A stretch of DNA of 64,000 nucleotides from Pseudoponticoccus marisrubri (GTDB lineage: Bacteria > Pseudomonadota > Alphaproteobacteria > Rhodobacterales > Rhodobacteraceae), in NCBI RefSeq assembly GCF_001482405.1, contig NZ_LPXO01000004.1, positions 62,001 to 126,000 on the forward strand, in the 5' to 3' direction. Below the pieces are notes generated by a model that had not been told where the DNA came from, searched no databases, and saw nothing but the letters and a program-made list of their open reading frames with translations. A program made the position numbers and the translations under genes. Of this stretch, positions 37,537-45,370 are shown piece by piece (position 1 is the stretch's first letter; each line of letters begins with the position of its first letter).

Positions 37537-38616
37537 TCAGGCGGCGGCCTCGCGCTTGCGGGCGGCGTCGCGGGTCAGGGCGGCCATGCGGTAGAAGCCA
37601 TGCGCCATCTTGGAATATGGCGTGAGCAGGAACAGGGTCAGCACCGTGCCCAGATGAAGCGGCAGCAGCCAGCCGACGGCGGCAAGGCCTGTGGCGGCAT
37701 AGAGGATCAGCCCGCTGGCCCCCACGGCAAAGAGCAGCAGGACAAAGGCCATCTCGCCACCCCAGGCCGCACGCGCGCCCAGGTCTGGATCGGCCTTGGT
37801 CTTGAGCCAGGCGAGGCCGCCGGTGCCGAGGCACAGAAGGATCCCGCCCGGCACGCCCAAGAGCTTGGGCAGGCTGTACCAGGCGTAGGGCGCTTCCAGC
37901 CCGAAGCCGTAATGCAGGATCGTCCCGCTGGAGGTCGAGGCGAAGCAGAGCAGGAAGCCGTAAAGCGTGGCCTGGTGGAAATGGCGCCGCGCATGGGTGA
38001 AGCGGTCCTCGTCCTCGAAATTGCAGCCATCGCCATGCCCGCCGTCGAGATTCTTCATCCGCCCGGCCGAGCGACAGGCCGCCGCGATATCGGACAGGCG
38101 CAGCGCCCCGCCCTCCACGGTGCGCCAGTAGCCCCGCAGCGACACGGCCAGCGCGGCCAGCGGCAGAAGGAAGGCGGGGGTGAAGATCGCGACCATCAGC
38201 CCGTGCGACATGTAAGCGTAGAACCCCTCGCCGCCGGTGGGCCGGACCGCCTGCGCCAGTGCGAAAAGAACCGCGAAGCCCAGCACCAGCCCGGCGGCGA
38301 TGGCCACGCCGGCGCGGTCGAACAGCGCCGCGAAGCCGCGCGGCCAGGCCAGCGCCTTCCAGCTGTCCTGCCGCACCTCGGCCAGGGCGCGGGGCAGGTT
38401 CAGGTCGAACTCGTGCGGGGCGGTGTACTGGCAGGCGTAATAGCAGCCGCGGCAGTTGTGGCAAAGGTTCGCCAGCTGCGTGATGTCGCCATCCGAGAAG
38501 GCGCGCTCGGCATGCAGCGCCGGGAAAACCGAGCAATAGCCCTCGCAATAGCGGCAGGCATTGCAGATCTCGGCCTGGCGGCGGGCCTCGGCGATCAGGT
38601 CAGGTTGCGTTTGCAT
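37537..38616 (-). CDS. tcuB: TcuB/CitB-type membrane iron-sulfur protein of tricarballylate (or citrate) use
   Basis: 359 residues. An N-terminal iron-sulfur region has two Cys clusters, ICNACRYCEGYCSVFPAL at 17-34 and CHNCRGCYYACQYTAPHEFDLN, followed by about six membrane helices (VAIAAGLVLGFAVLFALAQAV and others) and HATLYGFLLCFASTSSGTILH. In Salmonella TcuB passes electrons from TcuA to the quinone pool. tcuA overlaps its start by 17 bases, so the two are coupled. Confidence 0.9.
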   Translation of the reverse strand: MQTQPDLIAEARRQAEICNACRYCEGYCSVFPALHAERAFSDGDITQLANLCHNCRGCYYACQYTAPHEFDLNLPRALAEVRQDSWKALAWPRGFAALFDRAGVAIAAGLVLGFAVLFALAQAVRPTGGEGFYAYMSHGLMVAIFTPAFLLPLAALAVSLRGYWRTVEGGALRLSDIAAACRSAGRMKNLDGGHGDGCNFEDEDRFTHARRHFHQATLYGFLLCFASTSSGTILHYGFGLEAPYAWYSLPKLLGVPGGILLCLGTGGLAWLKTKADPDLGARAAWGGEMAFVLLLFAVGASGLILYAATGLAAVGWLLPLHLGTVLTLFLLTPYSKMAHGFYRMAALTRDAARKREAAA

Positions 38617-39991
38617 GGGCGGCGGCCTCCTTGCCTGCGATGCGACCGAAGACGGTCCCGATGGTCATGCCGAACCCGGCAAGATAGCCCTGGCCCAGGA
38701 TCGAGCCGGCCATGGTCTCGCCCGCGGCCCAGAGGTTGGACACCGGTCGGTTGCCGGCGGTGCACTGCGCCCGCGCGTCGACCTTGAGCCCGAGATAGGT
38801 GAAGGTCACGCCGGTGCGCAGCGAATAGCCGTAGAACGGCGGCTGGTTGATGGGGCGGGCCCAATTGGTCTTGGGCGGGGTCAGCCCGGTCGTGGCCACC
38901 CCGTCCAGCTCGGTCGGGTGAAAGCCGCTCGTATCGCCGCAGGCGGCGTTGAACCCCTCGACCGTGGCGCGCAGCTTGTCGGGCGGCAGGCCCATCTTCC
39001 CGGCCAACTCCTCCAGCGTGTCGGCCTCGATCGGCGGGAAGACCGAGGGCATGAACAGCTTCAGCGACTTGGAATCGATGATGACATAGCCCACCTGGTC
39101 GGGCTGCGCGGCCACCAGCCGGCCCCAGATCGCGTAGCGCTTGGGCCAGACATCCTCGCCCTCGTCGTAGAAGCGCTCGGCCTCCTTGTTCACCACGATC
39201 GAGAAGGGCACGCAGTCCAGCCGCGTGACGATGCCGCCGTCGAACTTGGGCGCGCGCCCGTCGATGGCCACGGCGTGGCATTGCGTCGGGTCACCCACCT
39301 GCTCGACCCCCTGGTCCAGCAGGTCGGCCAGCACGACGCCGCGATTGTAGGGCGTGCCACGGATCAGGAAGTTCTTGGCCGCCGGCCCCCAGGCGCGGGC
39401 CAGCCAGTCCGTGTCGGCCTGGAACCCGCCCGCGGCGACGACCACGGATTTGGGCGACAGGCGGTGGCTTTGGCCCTCATGCGTGTAGTCCAGCCAGGTG
39501 ATGCGGTCATCCTCGCGCTCGAGATGCGTGACCTCGGCCTCGTAGAGCACCTCGACCCCCAGCGCCTCGGCCGTTCGGTAATAGGCGTTGACCAGCCCCT
39601 TGCCGCCGCCCAGGAAGAAGGCGTTGGTCCGCGCCAGCGACAGAGTGCCCGAGAGCGAGGGCTGGAATCGCACGCCATGCGACTCCATCCAGGGCAGGCA
39701 GTCCTCGGAGGCGCGGATCGCCAGCCGCGCGAGATCCTCGTCGGTCTCGCCGCCGGTGACCTTCATCAGGTCGGCGAAATATTCCTCCTCGGTATAGCTG
39801 TCGACCAGCGGGCCGAGCGGGCCGTGATGCATGCAGCGGAAGTTCCGGGTGTGGCGCGAATTGCCGCCCCGGTAGGGCTTGGGCGCGGCTTCGAGGATGC
39901 GCACGCGCGCCCCGGCCTCGGCCGCCTCAATGGCGGCGCAGAGCGCGGCATTGCCACCGCCGATCACCACGATATCCGGATCTGTCGTCAT
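38600..39991 (-). CDS. tcuA: TcuA-type FAD-dependent tricarballylate dehydrogenase
   Basis: 463 residues, fumarate-reductase-like flavoprotein. FAD site IVVIGGGNAALCAAIEAAEAGARVRILEAAPKPYRGGNSRHTRNFRC, a GGFQADTDW block, capping-domain SDCLPWMESHGVRFQPSLSGTL and the C-terminal NLWAAGETMAGSILGQGYLAGFGMTIGTVFGRIAG. The enzyme oxidises tricarballylate to cis-aconitate. A GGAGG site precedes the ATG at 39991. No tcuC transporter is seen, so uptake must be by another carrier, or the true substrate differs. Confidence 0.9.
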   Translation of the reverse strand: MTTDPDIVVIGGGNAALCAAIEAAEAGARVRILEAAPKPYRGGNSRHTRNFRCMHHGPLGPLVDSYTEEEYFADLMKVTGGETDEDLARLAIRASEDCLPWMESHGVRFQPSLSGTLSLARTNAFFLGGGKGLVNAYYRTAEALGVEVLYEAEVTHLEREDDRITWLDYTHEGQSHRLSPKSVVVAAGGFQADTDWLARAWGPAAKNFLIRGTPYNRGVVLADLLDQGVEQVGDPTQCHAVAIDGRAPKFDGGIVTRLDCVPFSIVVNKEAERFYDEGEDVWPKRYAIWGRLVAAQPDQVGYVIIDSKSLKLFMPSVFPPIEADTLEELAGKMGLPPDKLRATVEGFNAACGDTSGFHPTELDGVATTGLTPPKTNWARPINQPPFYGYSLRTGVTFTYLGLKVDARAQCTAGNRPVSNLWAAGETMAGSILGQGYLAGFGMTIGTVFGRIAGKEAAAHANAT

Positions 39992-40015
39992 TCTGGCCTC
40001 CACGTCTCCGCTTCC

Positions 40016-40045
40016 CGGATAGCAAGCGGGGCGCGATTTGACCAA
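40016..40045 (-). promoter_or_regulatory. putative tcuAB promoter, back-to-back with that of tcuR
   Basis: On the minus strand, TTGGTC (40045-40040), 18 bases, TATCCG (40021-40016), giving a leader of about 20 bases before tcuA. The same bases read on the plus strand give TTGACC (40038-40043) as a -35 for tcuR, so the two promoters would share DNA and could be controlled together. Confidence 0.4.
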
Positions 40046-40063
40046 TGCAGGTTTTTCTGAAAC

Positions 40064-40082
40064 TGATGCGGAATGCGCATCA
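40064..40082 (+). promoter_or_regulatory. LysR-type operator (T-N11-A) over the tcuR start codon
   Basis: A perfect inverted repeat, TGATGCG-GAATG-CGCATCA, with 7-bp arms and a 5-base centre. It contains the canonical T-N11-A core (T40067, A40079) and includes the tcuR ATG at 40073. This suits autoregulation and control of the divergent tcuAB promoter 20 bases away. Confidence 0.5.
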
Positions 40083-40996
40083 ATTTCGATTTCCACGATC
40101 TCGAAGCTTTTCTGGCCGTGTTCGAGACCCGCTCCTTTCACCGGGCGGCCGGGCAGTTGGCGCTGTCGCAGACCTCGGTCACGCGGCGGGTGCGCAAGCT
40201 CGAGGAGGCGCTGGGCACGCGGCTCTTCGACCGGACCACGCGCGAGGTGCGCCCGACGCTGGCAGCCAAGCGGCTGAAGCTGCGGGCCGAGGCGATCCTG
40301 CAGGACACCCAGGAAACCATGCGCGCCATGCGGGATGAAAGCGCGGCCTTCGCCCACCAGCGCGCCCAGACCGTGACGGTGGCCGCGATCCCCACGGTGA
40401 TCGGTGCGCTGGTCGCGCCCGCGGTCGAGCAGTTGCGGGCCGAGGGGCATGCGCCGCGGCTGCGCCTGATCGACCTGGCCGCCAACGAGGTGGCCGAGAC
40501 CGTGGCCGAGGGCGAGGCCGATTTCGGCATCGGCTCGATCCCGATGCTGGAGCCGGTGACCGAGTTCACGCCGCTGCTCGACGATCCCATCGGGCTGGCG
40601 CTGCCCTCGGGTCACCCGCTGTTGGCGCGCGAGACCCTGCGCTGGTCCGACCTGCGCGGGCTGCCGCTGATCCTGCCCGCCCGCGGCACCGGCAACCGGC
40701 TGCTGATCGACGAGGCGCTGGCGCGCGGACAGAGCCCCCTGCGCTGGTCCTGCGAGGTCGGGCGCACGACCACGGCGCTGGAGCTGGTCGCACGCGGCAT
40801 CGGTCTGGCGCCGCTGCCGCGCATCGCGCTGGGCGATCCCCATGGCGGCCCTGTCCGCTGGCGGGCGCTGTCGGCCCCCGAAGTGATGCGCCCGATCGGC
40901 CTGATGACGCGGTTCGGCCAGGCCGACACGCCCATCGCCGCGTCCCTCAAGCAGGCCATCGTGACGCTGGCCGCCGCGCCGGGCGGCCTGGTGTGA
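40073..40996 (+). CDS. tcuR: LysR-type regulator of tcuAB
   Basis: 307 residues. N-terminal winged helix FDFHDLEAFLAVFETRSFHRAAGQLALSQTSVTRRVRKLEEALGTRLFDRTTREVRPT, then a periplasmic-binding-protein-like effector domain (VAAIPTVIGALVAPAV, IGSIPMLEPVTEFTPLLDDPIGLALPSGHPLL). Divergent placement against tcuA makes it the likely activator responding to a tricarboxylate. The start codon lies within its own putative operator. Confidence 0.88.
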   Translation: MRINFDFHDLEAFLAVFETRSFHRAAGQLALSQTSVTRRVRKLEEALGTRLFDRTTREVRPTLAAKRLKLRAEAILQDTQETMRAMRDESAAFAHQRAQTVTVAAIPTVIGALVAPAVEQLRAEGHAPRLRLIDLAANEVAETVAEGEADFGIGSIPMLEPVTEFTPLLDDPIGLALPSGHPLLARETLRWSDLRGLPLILPARGTGNRLLIDEALARGQSPLRWSCEVGRTTTALELVARGIGLAPLPRIALGDPHGGPVRWRALSAPEVMRPIGLMTRFGQADTPIAASLKQAIVTLAAAPGGLV

Positions 40997-41062
40997 CGGG
41001 TGATCAACAGGCACCCGATCACGGGATCGTGAGCCGATCCGCCCCGGGTCAGGAAATGCAGC

Positions 41063-41091
41063 CTTGCCGGATGGCCTCCCATCCGGGCAAG
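41063..41091. other. strong hairpin between tcuR and the secreted PLAT protein gene
   Basis: CTTGCCGGATGG (41063-41074) pairs with CCATCCGGGCAAG (41079-41091), with one bulged C and a CCTC loop. There is no T tract in either direction. It may end tcuR transcription by another route or lie in the leader of the next gene. Confidence 0.45.
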
Positions 41092-41154
41092 CTTCCCCTG
41101 CGGCAAGTGCCGGCTCCGGGCGGGCCCCGCATCATTTTCACGGGGAGAGATCAC

Positions 41155-42363
41155 TTGAATTTTTCAGATTTGACGCGCGGCATGATGCGGTGCGCCCGCA
41201 CGCTGGTACTCGTGTCCGCATTGGCGGCCTTCGGCCCGGCGATCGCCCAGGCGCAGACCACCGAGACCTATCAGGTTCACGTATTCACCAGTGACATCGC
41301 AGGCGCCGGCACGGATGCCGAGGTCAACATCACATTCTACGGCACCCGCTCGCCGCGCGGCGTGAAGGCGCCCGTGCCGCTGGACAACAGCGGCAACGAT
41401 TTCGAACAGCAGACCATGGGCATCTACCAGGTGTCCCTGACCGAGGACATCGGTTTTCTCGAGCGCATCAAGTTGGAACATGACAATTCCGGGCCCAGGC
41501 CGGGATGGCATGTCGATGCGGTCCATGTCTTTGACCCGGTGCATTCGGAATTCATCGTCTTTCCCATCAAGCGCTGGTTGGCCGATGACGAGGGCGACCG
41601 GCTGACCGAGGTGACCGTCGAGCGCCTCGATTATGACGCGTTCCGCGCCAACTTGCCCAACCGGATCGAGACACCCCGCGGCACCTGGGAGCGGGCCTGT
41701 TCCGGCGCGCAAAGCTGCGAAAGCCGTATCGAGCGGTCCCTGACCATCGGGCGCAGCGAGTCCGAGGAGTGGAGCAATTCAGTGACCGCCTCGCTGTCCA
41801 TCGCGGTCGAAAGCGGGGTCGAGGCGCCGCTGCCCAAGGGCGGCTCGCTGAGCAACAAGACCACGGTGACCGCGGGGCTCGAAACCGGCCATGTGGAGGC
41901 GTCCAGCATCGTGCGCACCCGTCAGAACGGCTTCACGGATGTCTGCGCGACCAAGACAGACACCACGCAGTACAACATCCACACGGTCTGGCAGTGGGTG
42001 GTGACCACCAGCGTCGAAGGCGAGCCGGTGGTGATCAAGACCTGCCAGATCGCCTGCACGGCGACCGACGCACGGCCCTTCTACCTGCCCGGGGATCCGC
42101 GCCACGTCAATTCCTGCCTCGTCTCGCGCGAGTTCCGGCAGGTGCTGAATGCCGGCATCCCGGGCCATAACCGCGAGACGCTGGACTCGGTCTCGCTGGC
42201 GACCTGCCAGCAGGAATGCCGCAACCGCCCCTGGTGCAAGACAGTCGATTACGAACGCGGCCCGGGCACCTGCTTCCTGCAGGACGTGGGGCAGAACGAG
42301 GTCGCCCTGCGCCGCGACTACCCGGACAACCCCTACGACCACTACTACCTGCCGTCGCGCTGA
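41155..42363 (+). CDS. secreted PLAT/LH2 - beta-rich - PAN domain protein
   Basis: 402 residues. Residues 1-34 form a signal peptide (MMRCARTLVLVSALAAFGPAIAQA within it). Residues about 38-148 are a PLAT/LH2 domain: YQVHVFTSDIAGAGTDAEVNITFYG, IKLEHDNSGPRPGWHVDAVHVFD, FPIKRWLADDEGD. Residues about 175-310 are Ser/Thr-rich with alternating polar and non-polar positions (SNSVTASLSIAVESGVEA, GGSLSNKTTVTAGLE), resembling the strand-forming part of aerolysin-like pore formers. The end (about 320-398, Cys351, 355, 361, 373) looks like a PAN/apple domain. The TTG start at 41155 is preferred for its GGGGAGAG site; ATGs at 41182 and 41185 are alternatives. Role unknown. Confidence 0.72.
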   Translation: MNFSDLTRGMMRCARTLVLVSALAAFGPAIAQAQTTETYQVHVFTSDIAGAGTDAEVNITFYGTRSPRGVKAPVPLDNSGNDFEQQTMGIYQVSLTEDIGFLERIKLEHDNSGPRPGWHVDAVHVFDPVHSEFIVFPIKRWLADDEGDRLTEVTVERLDYDAFRANLPNRIETPRGTWERACSGAQSCESRIERSLTIGRSESEEWSNSVTASLSIAVESGVEAPLPKGGSLSNKTTVTAGLETGHVEASSIVRTRQNGFTDVCATKTDTTQYNIHTVWQWVVTTSVEGEPVVIKTCQIACTATDARPFYLPGDPRHVNSCLVSREFRQVLNAGIPGHNRETLDSVSLATCQQECRNRPWCKTVDYERGPGTCFLQDVGQNEVALRRDYPDNPYDHYYLPSR

Positions 42364-42402
42364 CGGCAGCGCTTGGCGCGGGAAGCCGCCGCCGGCGACA
42401 AC

Positions 42403-42433
42403 AGGCCCCCGTACTGGCGTGCGGGGGCCTTTC
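42403..42433 (+). terminator. terminator of the PLAT-PAN protein gene
   Basis: 9-bp stem AGGCCCCCG/CGGGGGCCT with a 10-base loop and a short TTT run, 39 bases after the stop. Flanking ACAGG/CCTGT sequences could extend the pairing. Confidence 0.75.
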
Positions 42434-42549
42434 CTGTCGGTGGGGACAGGGACGCTCAGGGGCCATGCCGCCGCGCCGCTTGACTCCAGGCACGATCCGG
42501 CTTGTGTGAGGGCGCGCGCTGGGCTCTCTGCGACACGCAACCACGGGGC

Positions 42550-43386
42550 ATGACCATGACGGATCTTCTGCTTGGCCTGATCGGGGACAATATCGCGGCG
42601 TCGCGGGCGCCCGTGTTGCACCGGTTGGCGGGGGCGCAGGTCGGGGTGGAGGTGCGCTATGACCGGCTGGTTCCGGCGGAGCTGGGCAAGCCGGTCGAGC
42701 AGATCCTGCGGGAGTGCGCGGCGGCGGGCTATCGCGGGGTGAACGTGACCTATCCCTACAAGGAGCAGGTTGCCCAGCGTGTCACCATCGCCGATCCGCA
42801 AGTCCGGGCCATCGGGGCGGTCAACACGGTGATGTTCGGCGCAAGCGGCATGGTGGGGGAGAACACGGATTACACCGGGTTCATGGCAGCCTATCGCGCG
42901 ACGCTCGGGACCGAGCCGCCCGGGCGCTGTGCGCTGATCGGTTGTGGAGGTGTCGGGCGGGCCCTGGCCTTTGCCCTGCTCGCGCTCGGGGCAGAGGAGA
43001 TCCGGCTGTTCGACCGAGACATGGCGAAGGCGCACGGGCTGGCGCGGGACCTTTTGCAGGCGGACCCGGCGCGGCAGGTGACGGTGGCCTCCGGGGTGGC
43101 GCAGGCCACGCAGGGGGCGGACGGGCTGTTGAACGGCACGCCTTTGGGCATGGTCGGGATCGGGGGAACGCCCGTGGCGCGCGATGAGATGGCGGGTGCG
43201 CGGTGGGTCTTCGACGCGGTCTATACGCCTGTCGAGACGCCCTTCCTACGCGATGCCGCGGCGGCGGGTCTGGCCGTGCTGCCCGGCTATGAGCTGTTCT
43301 TCTACCAGGGCGTGCATGCGTGGCGGCATTTCTCCGGGATGACTCTGGACGAAGATGCGCTGCGACAAGCCTTGGCCGCGGCCTGA
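42550..43386 (+). CDS. shikimate dehydrogenase family protein (AroE paralogue)
   Basis: 278 residues. NAD(P)-binding ALIGCGGVGRALAFALLALGAEEIRLFDRD; the catalytic Lys in GYRGVNVTYPYKEQV and the Asp in ENTDYTGF are present. The substrate-carboxylate motif SxS reads ASRAP, so the second Ser is Ala. The genuine aroE usually lies elsewhere beside coaE/dnaQ in this group, so a quinate, aminoshikimate or other cyclitol specificity is possible. ATGs at 42550 and 42556 are both usable. An HAD gene follows after 65 bases on the same strand. Confidence 0.85.
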   Translation: MTMTDLLLGLIGDNIAASRAPVLHRLAGAQVGVEVRYDRLVPAELGKPVEQILRECAAAGYRGVNVTYPYKEQVAQRVTIADPQVRAIGAVNTVMFGASGMVGENTDYTGFMAAYRATLGTEPPGRCALIGCGGVGRALAFALLALGAEEIRLFDRDMAKAHGLARDLLQADPARQVTVASGVAQATQGADGLLNGTPLGMVGIGGTPVARDEMAGARWVFDAVYTPVETPFLRDAAAAGLAVLPGYELFFYQGVHAWRHFSGMTLDEDALRQALAAA

Positions 43387-43451
43387 GACAGGGCTGGCCG
43401 GGCCGTGCTGTCGCTGGCAAGCTTGCGCTGTTGCAATGACGGAGGCCGTGG

Positions 43452-44162
43452 ATGAAAGCGCTCTTGTTCGACGTGTTCGGGACTGTGGTGGACTGGCGTG
43501 GCGGGGTCGCCCGCGAGGTCGCGACGTTCTGCGCGCGGCACGGTATCACCGATGTCGATCCCGCGGCTTTCGCCGATGCGTGGCGGGCGCGGTACCAGCC
43601 GGCCATGGAGGAGGTGCGCGCCGGGCGGCGGCCCTTCGTGCGGCTGGACGTGTTGCATCGCGAGAACCTGGACGCCACGCTGGCCGCGTTTGATATCGAG
43701 GCTCGGCGCTTGGACTCGGTCGATCTGGACGAGCTGAACCGCGCGTGGCACCGGCTCGACCCATGGCCGGATGCAGTTCCGGGCCTGAAGCGCCTGCGGC
43801 AAGATCACATCATCGCGCCGCTGTCCAATGGCAACGTGGCGCTGCTGCTCAACATGGCGAAACGGGCGGGTCTGCCTTGGGACGCGATCCTTGGGGCCGA
43901 GGTCGTGGCGGCCTACAAGCCCGATCCCGCCAGCTATTTGCGCACGGTGGATCTGCTGGGGCTCGCACCGGAGGAGGTCTGCATGGTTGCGGCGCATAAC
44001 GATGATCTGCATGCGGCGCGTGCCTGCGGGTTGAAGACGGCCTTCCTGCCGCGCCCGACGGAGCACGGGCCGGGGCAGTGCACGGACCTGGCGGCCGACA
44101 GCAACTGGACCTGGATCGCGGCCGATCTGGAGGACTTGGCCGACCAGCTGGACGCGGCGTAG
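43452..44162 (+). CDS. haloacid dehalogenase, type II (HAD superfamily)
   Basis: 236 residues. HAD motif I LLFDVFGTVVDWRGG with nucleophile Asp7, motif II PLSNGN, motif III Lys in AAYKPDPASY and motif IV VAAHNDDLHAARACGLKTAFLPRP. The DVFGTVVDW and SNGN sequences match type II L-2-haloacid dehalogenases rather than phosphatases. Probable action: hydrolytic dehalogenation of 2-haloacids. A haloperoxidase-like gene occurs at 62.4 kb but is unconnected. Confidence 0.88.
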   Translation: MKALLFDVFGTVVDWRGGVAREVATFCARHGITDVDPAAFADAWRARYQPAMEEVRAGRRPFVRLDVLHRENLDATLAAFDIEARRLDSVDLDELNRAWHRLDPWPDAVPGLKRLRQDHIIAPLSNGNVALLLNMAKRAGLPWDAILGAEVVAAYKPDPASYLRTVDLLGLAPEEVCMVAAHNDDLHAARACGLKTAFLPRPTEHGPGQCTDLAADSNWTWIAADLEDLADQLDAA

Positions 44163-44167
44163 GCGGG

Positions 44168-44944
44168 TCATGTCGGTTCCCGCGCCCTGTGCCAGGAGTC
44201 GAGCAGGAGCATCTCGCTGCCCGGCTGGGCGAGGGCAAAGACCTGCGCGCCGCTGCAGGACAGTTGCAGCAGCAGGTCGGCACCCTCGGGCGACAGGATG
44301 AGCAGGCGATCCCCGGCGCGGGGCAGGCCGGGGCCGTCGGGCAATGTGTCGAGATCCGGAAGCACCGTTTCGATCATCTCGGCCAGGTACTCCATCTCCG
44401 TCCCCTCCTCGGTCAGGGGATAGAGCATGTCTTCGGACAGCTGCGCTGCAGCCCGGAGGGCCGGGCCAGCCTGTTGCAGGAACAGGTCGAGAAATTCTTC
44501 GGGCTGAAGCGGCACGAGCGAAAGCCCCAGCGCCTGCGCCACCCGTTCGGCGGGCACGCCTGACGCGGTCGGGGCCGGCGCGGGCAGGGGAGCGGTGCGC
44601 AGGGTGATCCGATTGGCCCCCTTGGCGGCCCGATCCAGACGCCCGGCAAGATCCTGCAAGGCCTCGGACAGTTGTGACACCGCCTCGGGATCGTCCAACC
44701 GTGAGGCGGTCCTGTCATCCTCGGGCGTGCCGAAGGCCAGCAGGCGCCCGCCGGCCACGTCGCACCATAATCGCGGGACGTCATCCATGAGGAAGGTCAG
44801 CCGTCGCGGCAGGCGGGTCATCTCGATCTGGGTGCAGAGAAAACGCCGTGCCGTCGCGGCACCGGTCAGCGGGCACCCGGGCCGCGTGACGCCATGGGCG
44901 GCGGCCCGATCAAGGGCGGCGCGCAGTGCGGCCGGGCCCGCCAT
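44168..44944 (-). CDS. unknown protein, last gene of the kinase-GTPase operon
   Basis: 258 residues with no domain I recognise. It appears to be soluble, with alternating helices (VSQLSEALQDLAGRLDRAA, AERVAQALGLSLVPLQPEEFLDLFLQQAGPALRAAAQLSEDML) and strands (RLTFLMDDVPRLWCDV, RLLILSPEGADLLLQLS). An acidic, Pro/Ala-rich linker is at about 118-128. It overlaps the stop of the Roadblock-like gene by one base (TAATG), so the two are made in register and may bind each other. No signal peptide or membrane segment. Confidence 0.7.
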   Translation of the reverse strand: MAGPAALRAALDRAAAHGVTRPGCPLTGAATARRFLCTQIEMTRLPRRLTFLMDDVPRLWCDVAGGRLLAFGTPEDDRTASRLDDPEAVSQLSEALQDLAGRLDRAAKGANRITLRTAPLPAPAPTASGVPAERVAQALGLSLVPLQPEEFLDLFLQQAGPALRAAAQLSEDMLYPLTEEGTEMEYLAEMIETVLPDLDTLPDGPGLPRAGDRLLILSPEGADLLLQLSCSGAQVFALAQPGSEMLLLDSWHRAREPT

Positions 44945-45315
44945 TACGCCTGCCGCCGGGAGGCGGGGCCCGATAGGGTCTCGCAGAGCTGCGCCATGCG
45001 CGGCAGGATCGCCCCCACCGCGGCCCCGGGGGCCAGCGTGCAGCACAGCGCCTCATCCGCGCCGGGGGCGACCCTCCGCAGGATGTGACAGCCCGTGGCC
45101 CCGGCCACCACGGCCTGTTGGCAGCCGGGCCCCGCGCCGATCCCACCGATGCCCAGCGTCGCCGTCGCCAGGTGGCAGAGCGCGTCGAGCCGTTCCTGCG
45201 GCAGCTTCACAGCCCCGTCCCATGCCAGCACAGTCCGTGTGGAGAGATCCACGAAGAGCACGCGTTCGCAACTGTCGAATTCGGTTCTGAGCGCGGCAAG
45301 GGTGTCGAAAGCCAT
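44944..45315 (-). CDS. small Roadblock/LC7-like protein (by topology)
   Basis: 123 residues. No family signature is certain, but predicted elements follow the Roadblock/LC7 order: helix FDTLAALRTEF, strands RVLFVDL and TVLAWD, helix PQERLDALCHLATATL, strands QAVVAGATG, CHILRRV and EALCCTLAPGA, helix VGAILPRMAQLCETL. Roadblock proteins such as MglB regulate small GTPases, and three GTPase-like genes lie just upstream in this operon. The start at 45315 is inferred from the end of coding character; the frame is open to 45357. Inference from fold pattern and context. Confidence 0.6.
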   Translation of the reverse strand: MAFDTLAALRTEFDSCERVLFVDLSTRTVLAWDGAVKLPQERLDALCHLATATLGIGGIGAGPGCQQAVVAGATGCHILRRVAPGADEALCCTLAPGAAVGAILPRMAQLCETLSGPASRRQA

Positions 45316-45370
45316 CTGGGGTCCGGGACAAGGTCCCCATTGTTCTGGACCATGCACCTCTAAGAGCGCG

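Noticed and set aside
42550-44162. Aromatic/haloacid catabolic operon from the AroE-like and HAD genes
   Set aside because: Only two same-strand genes without any ring-cleavage, transporter or regulator gene; not enough to propose a pathway.
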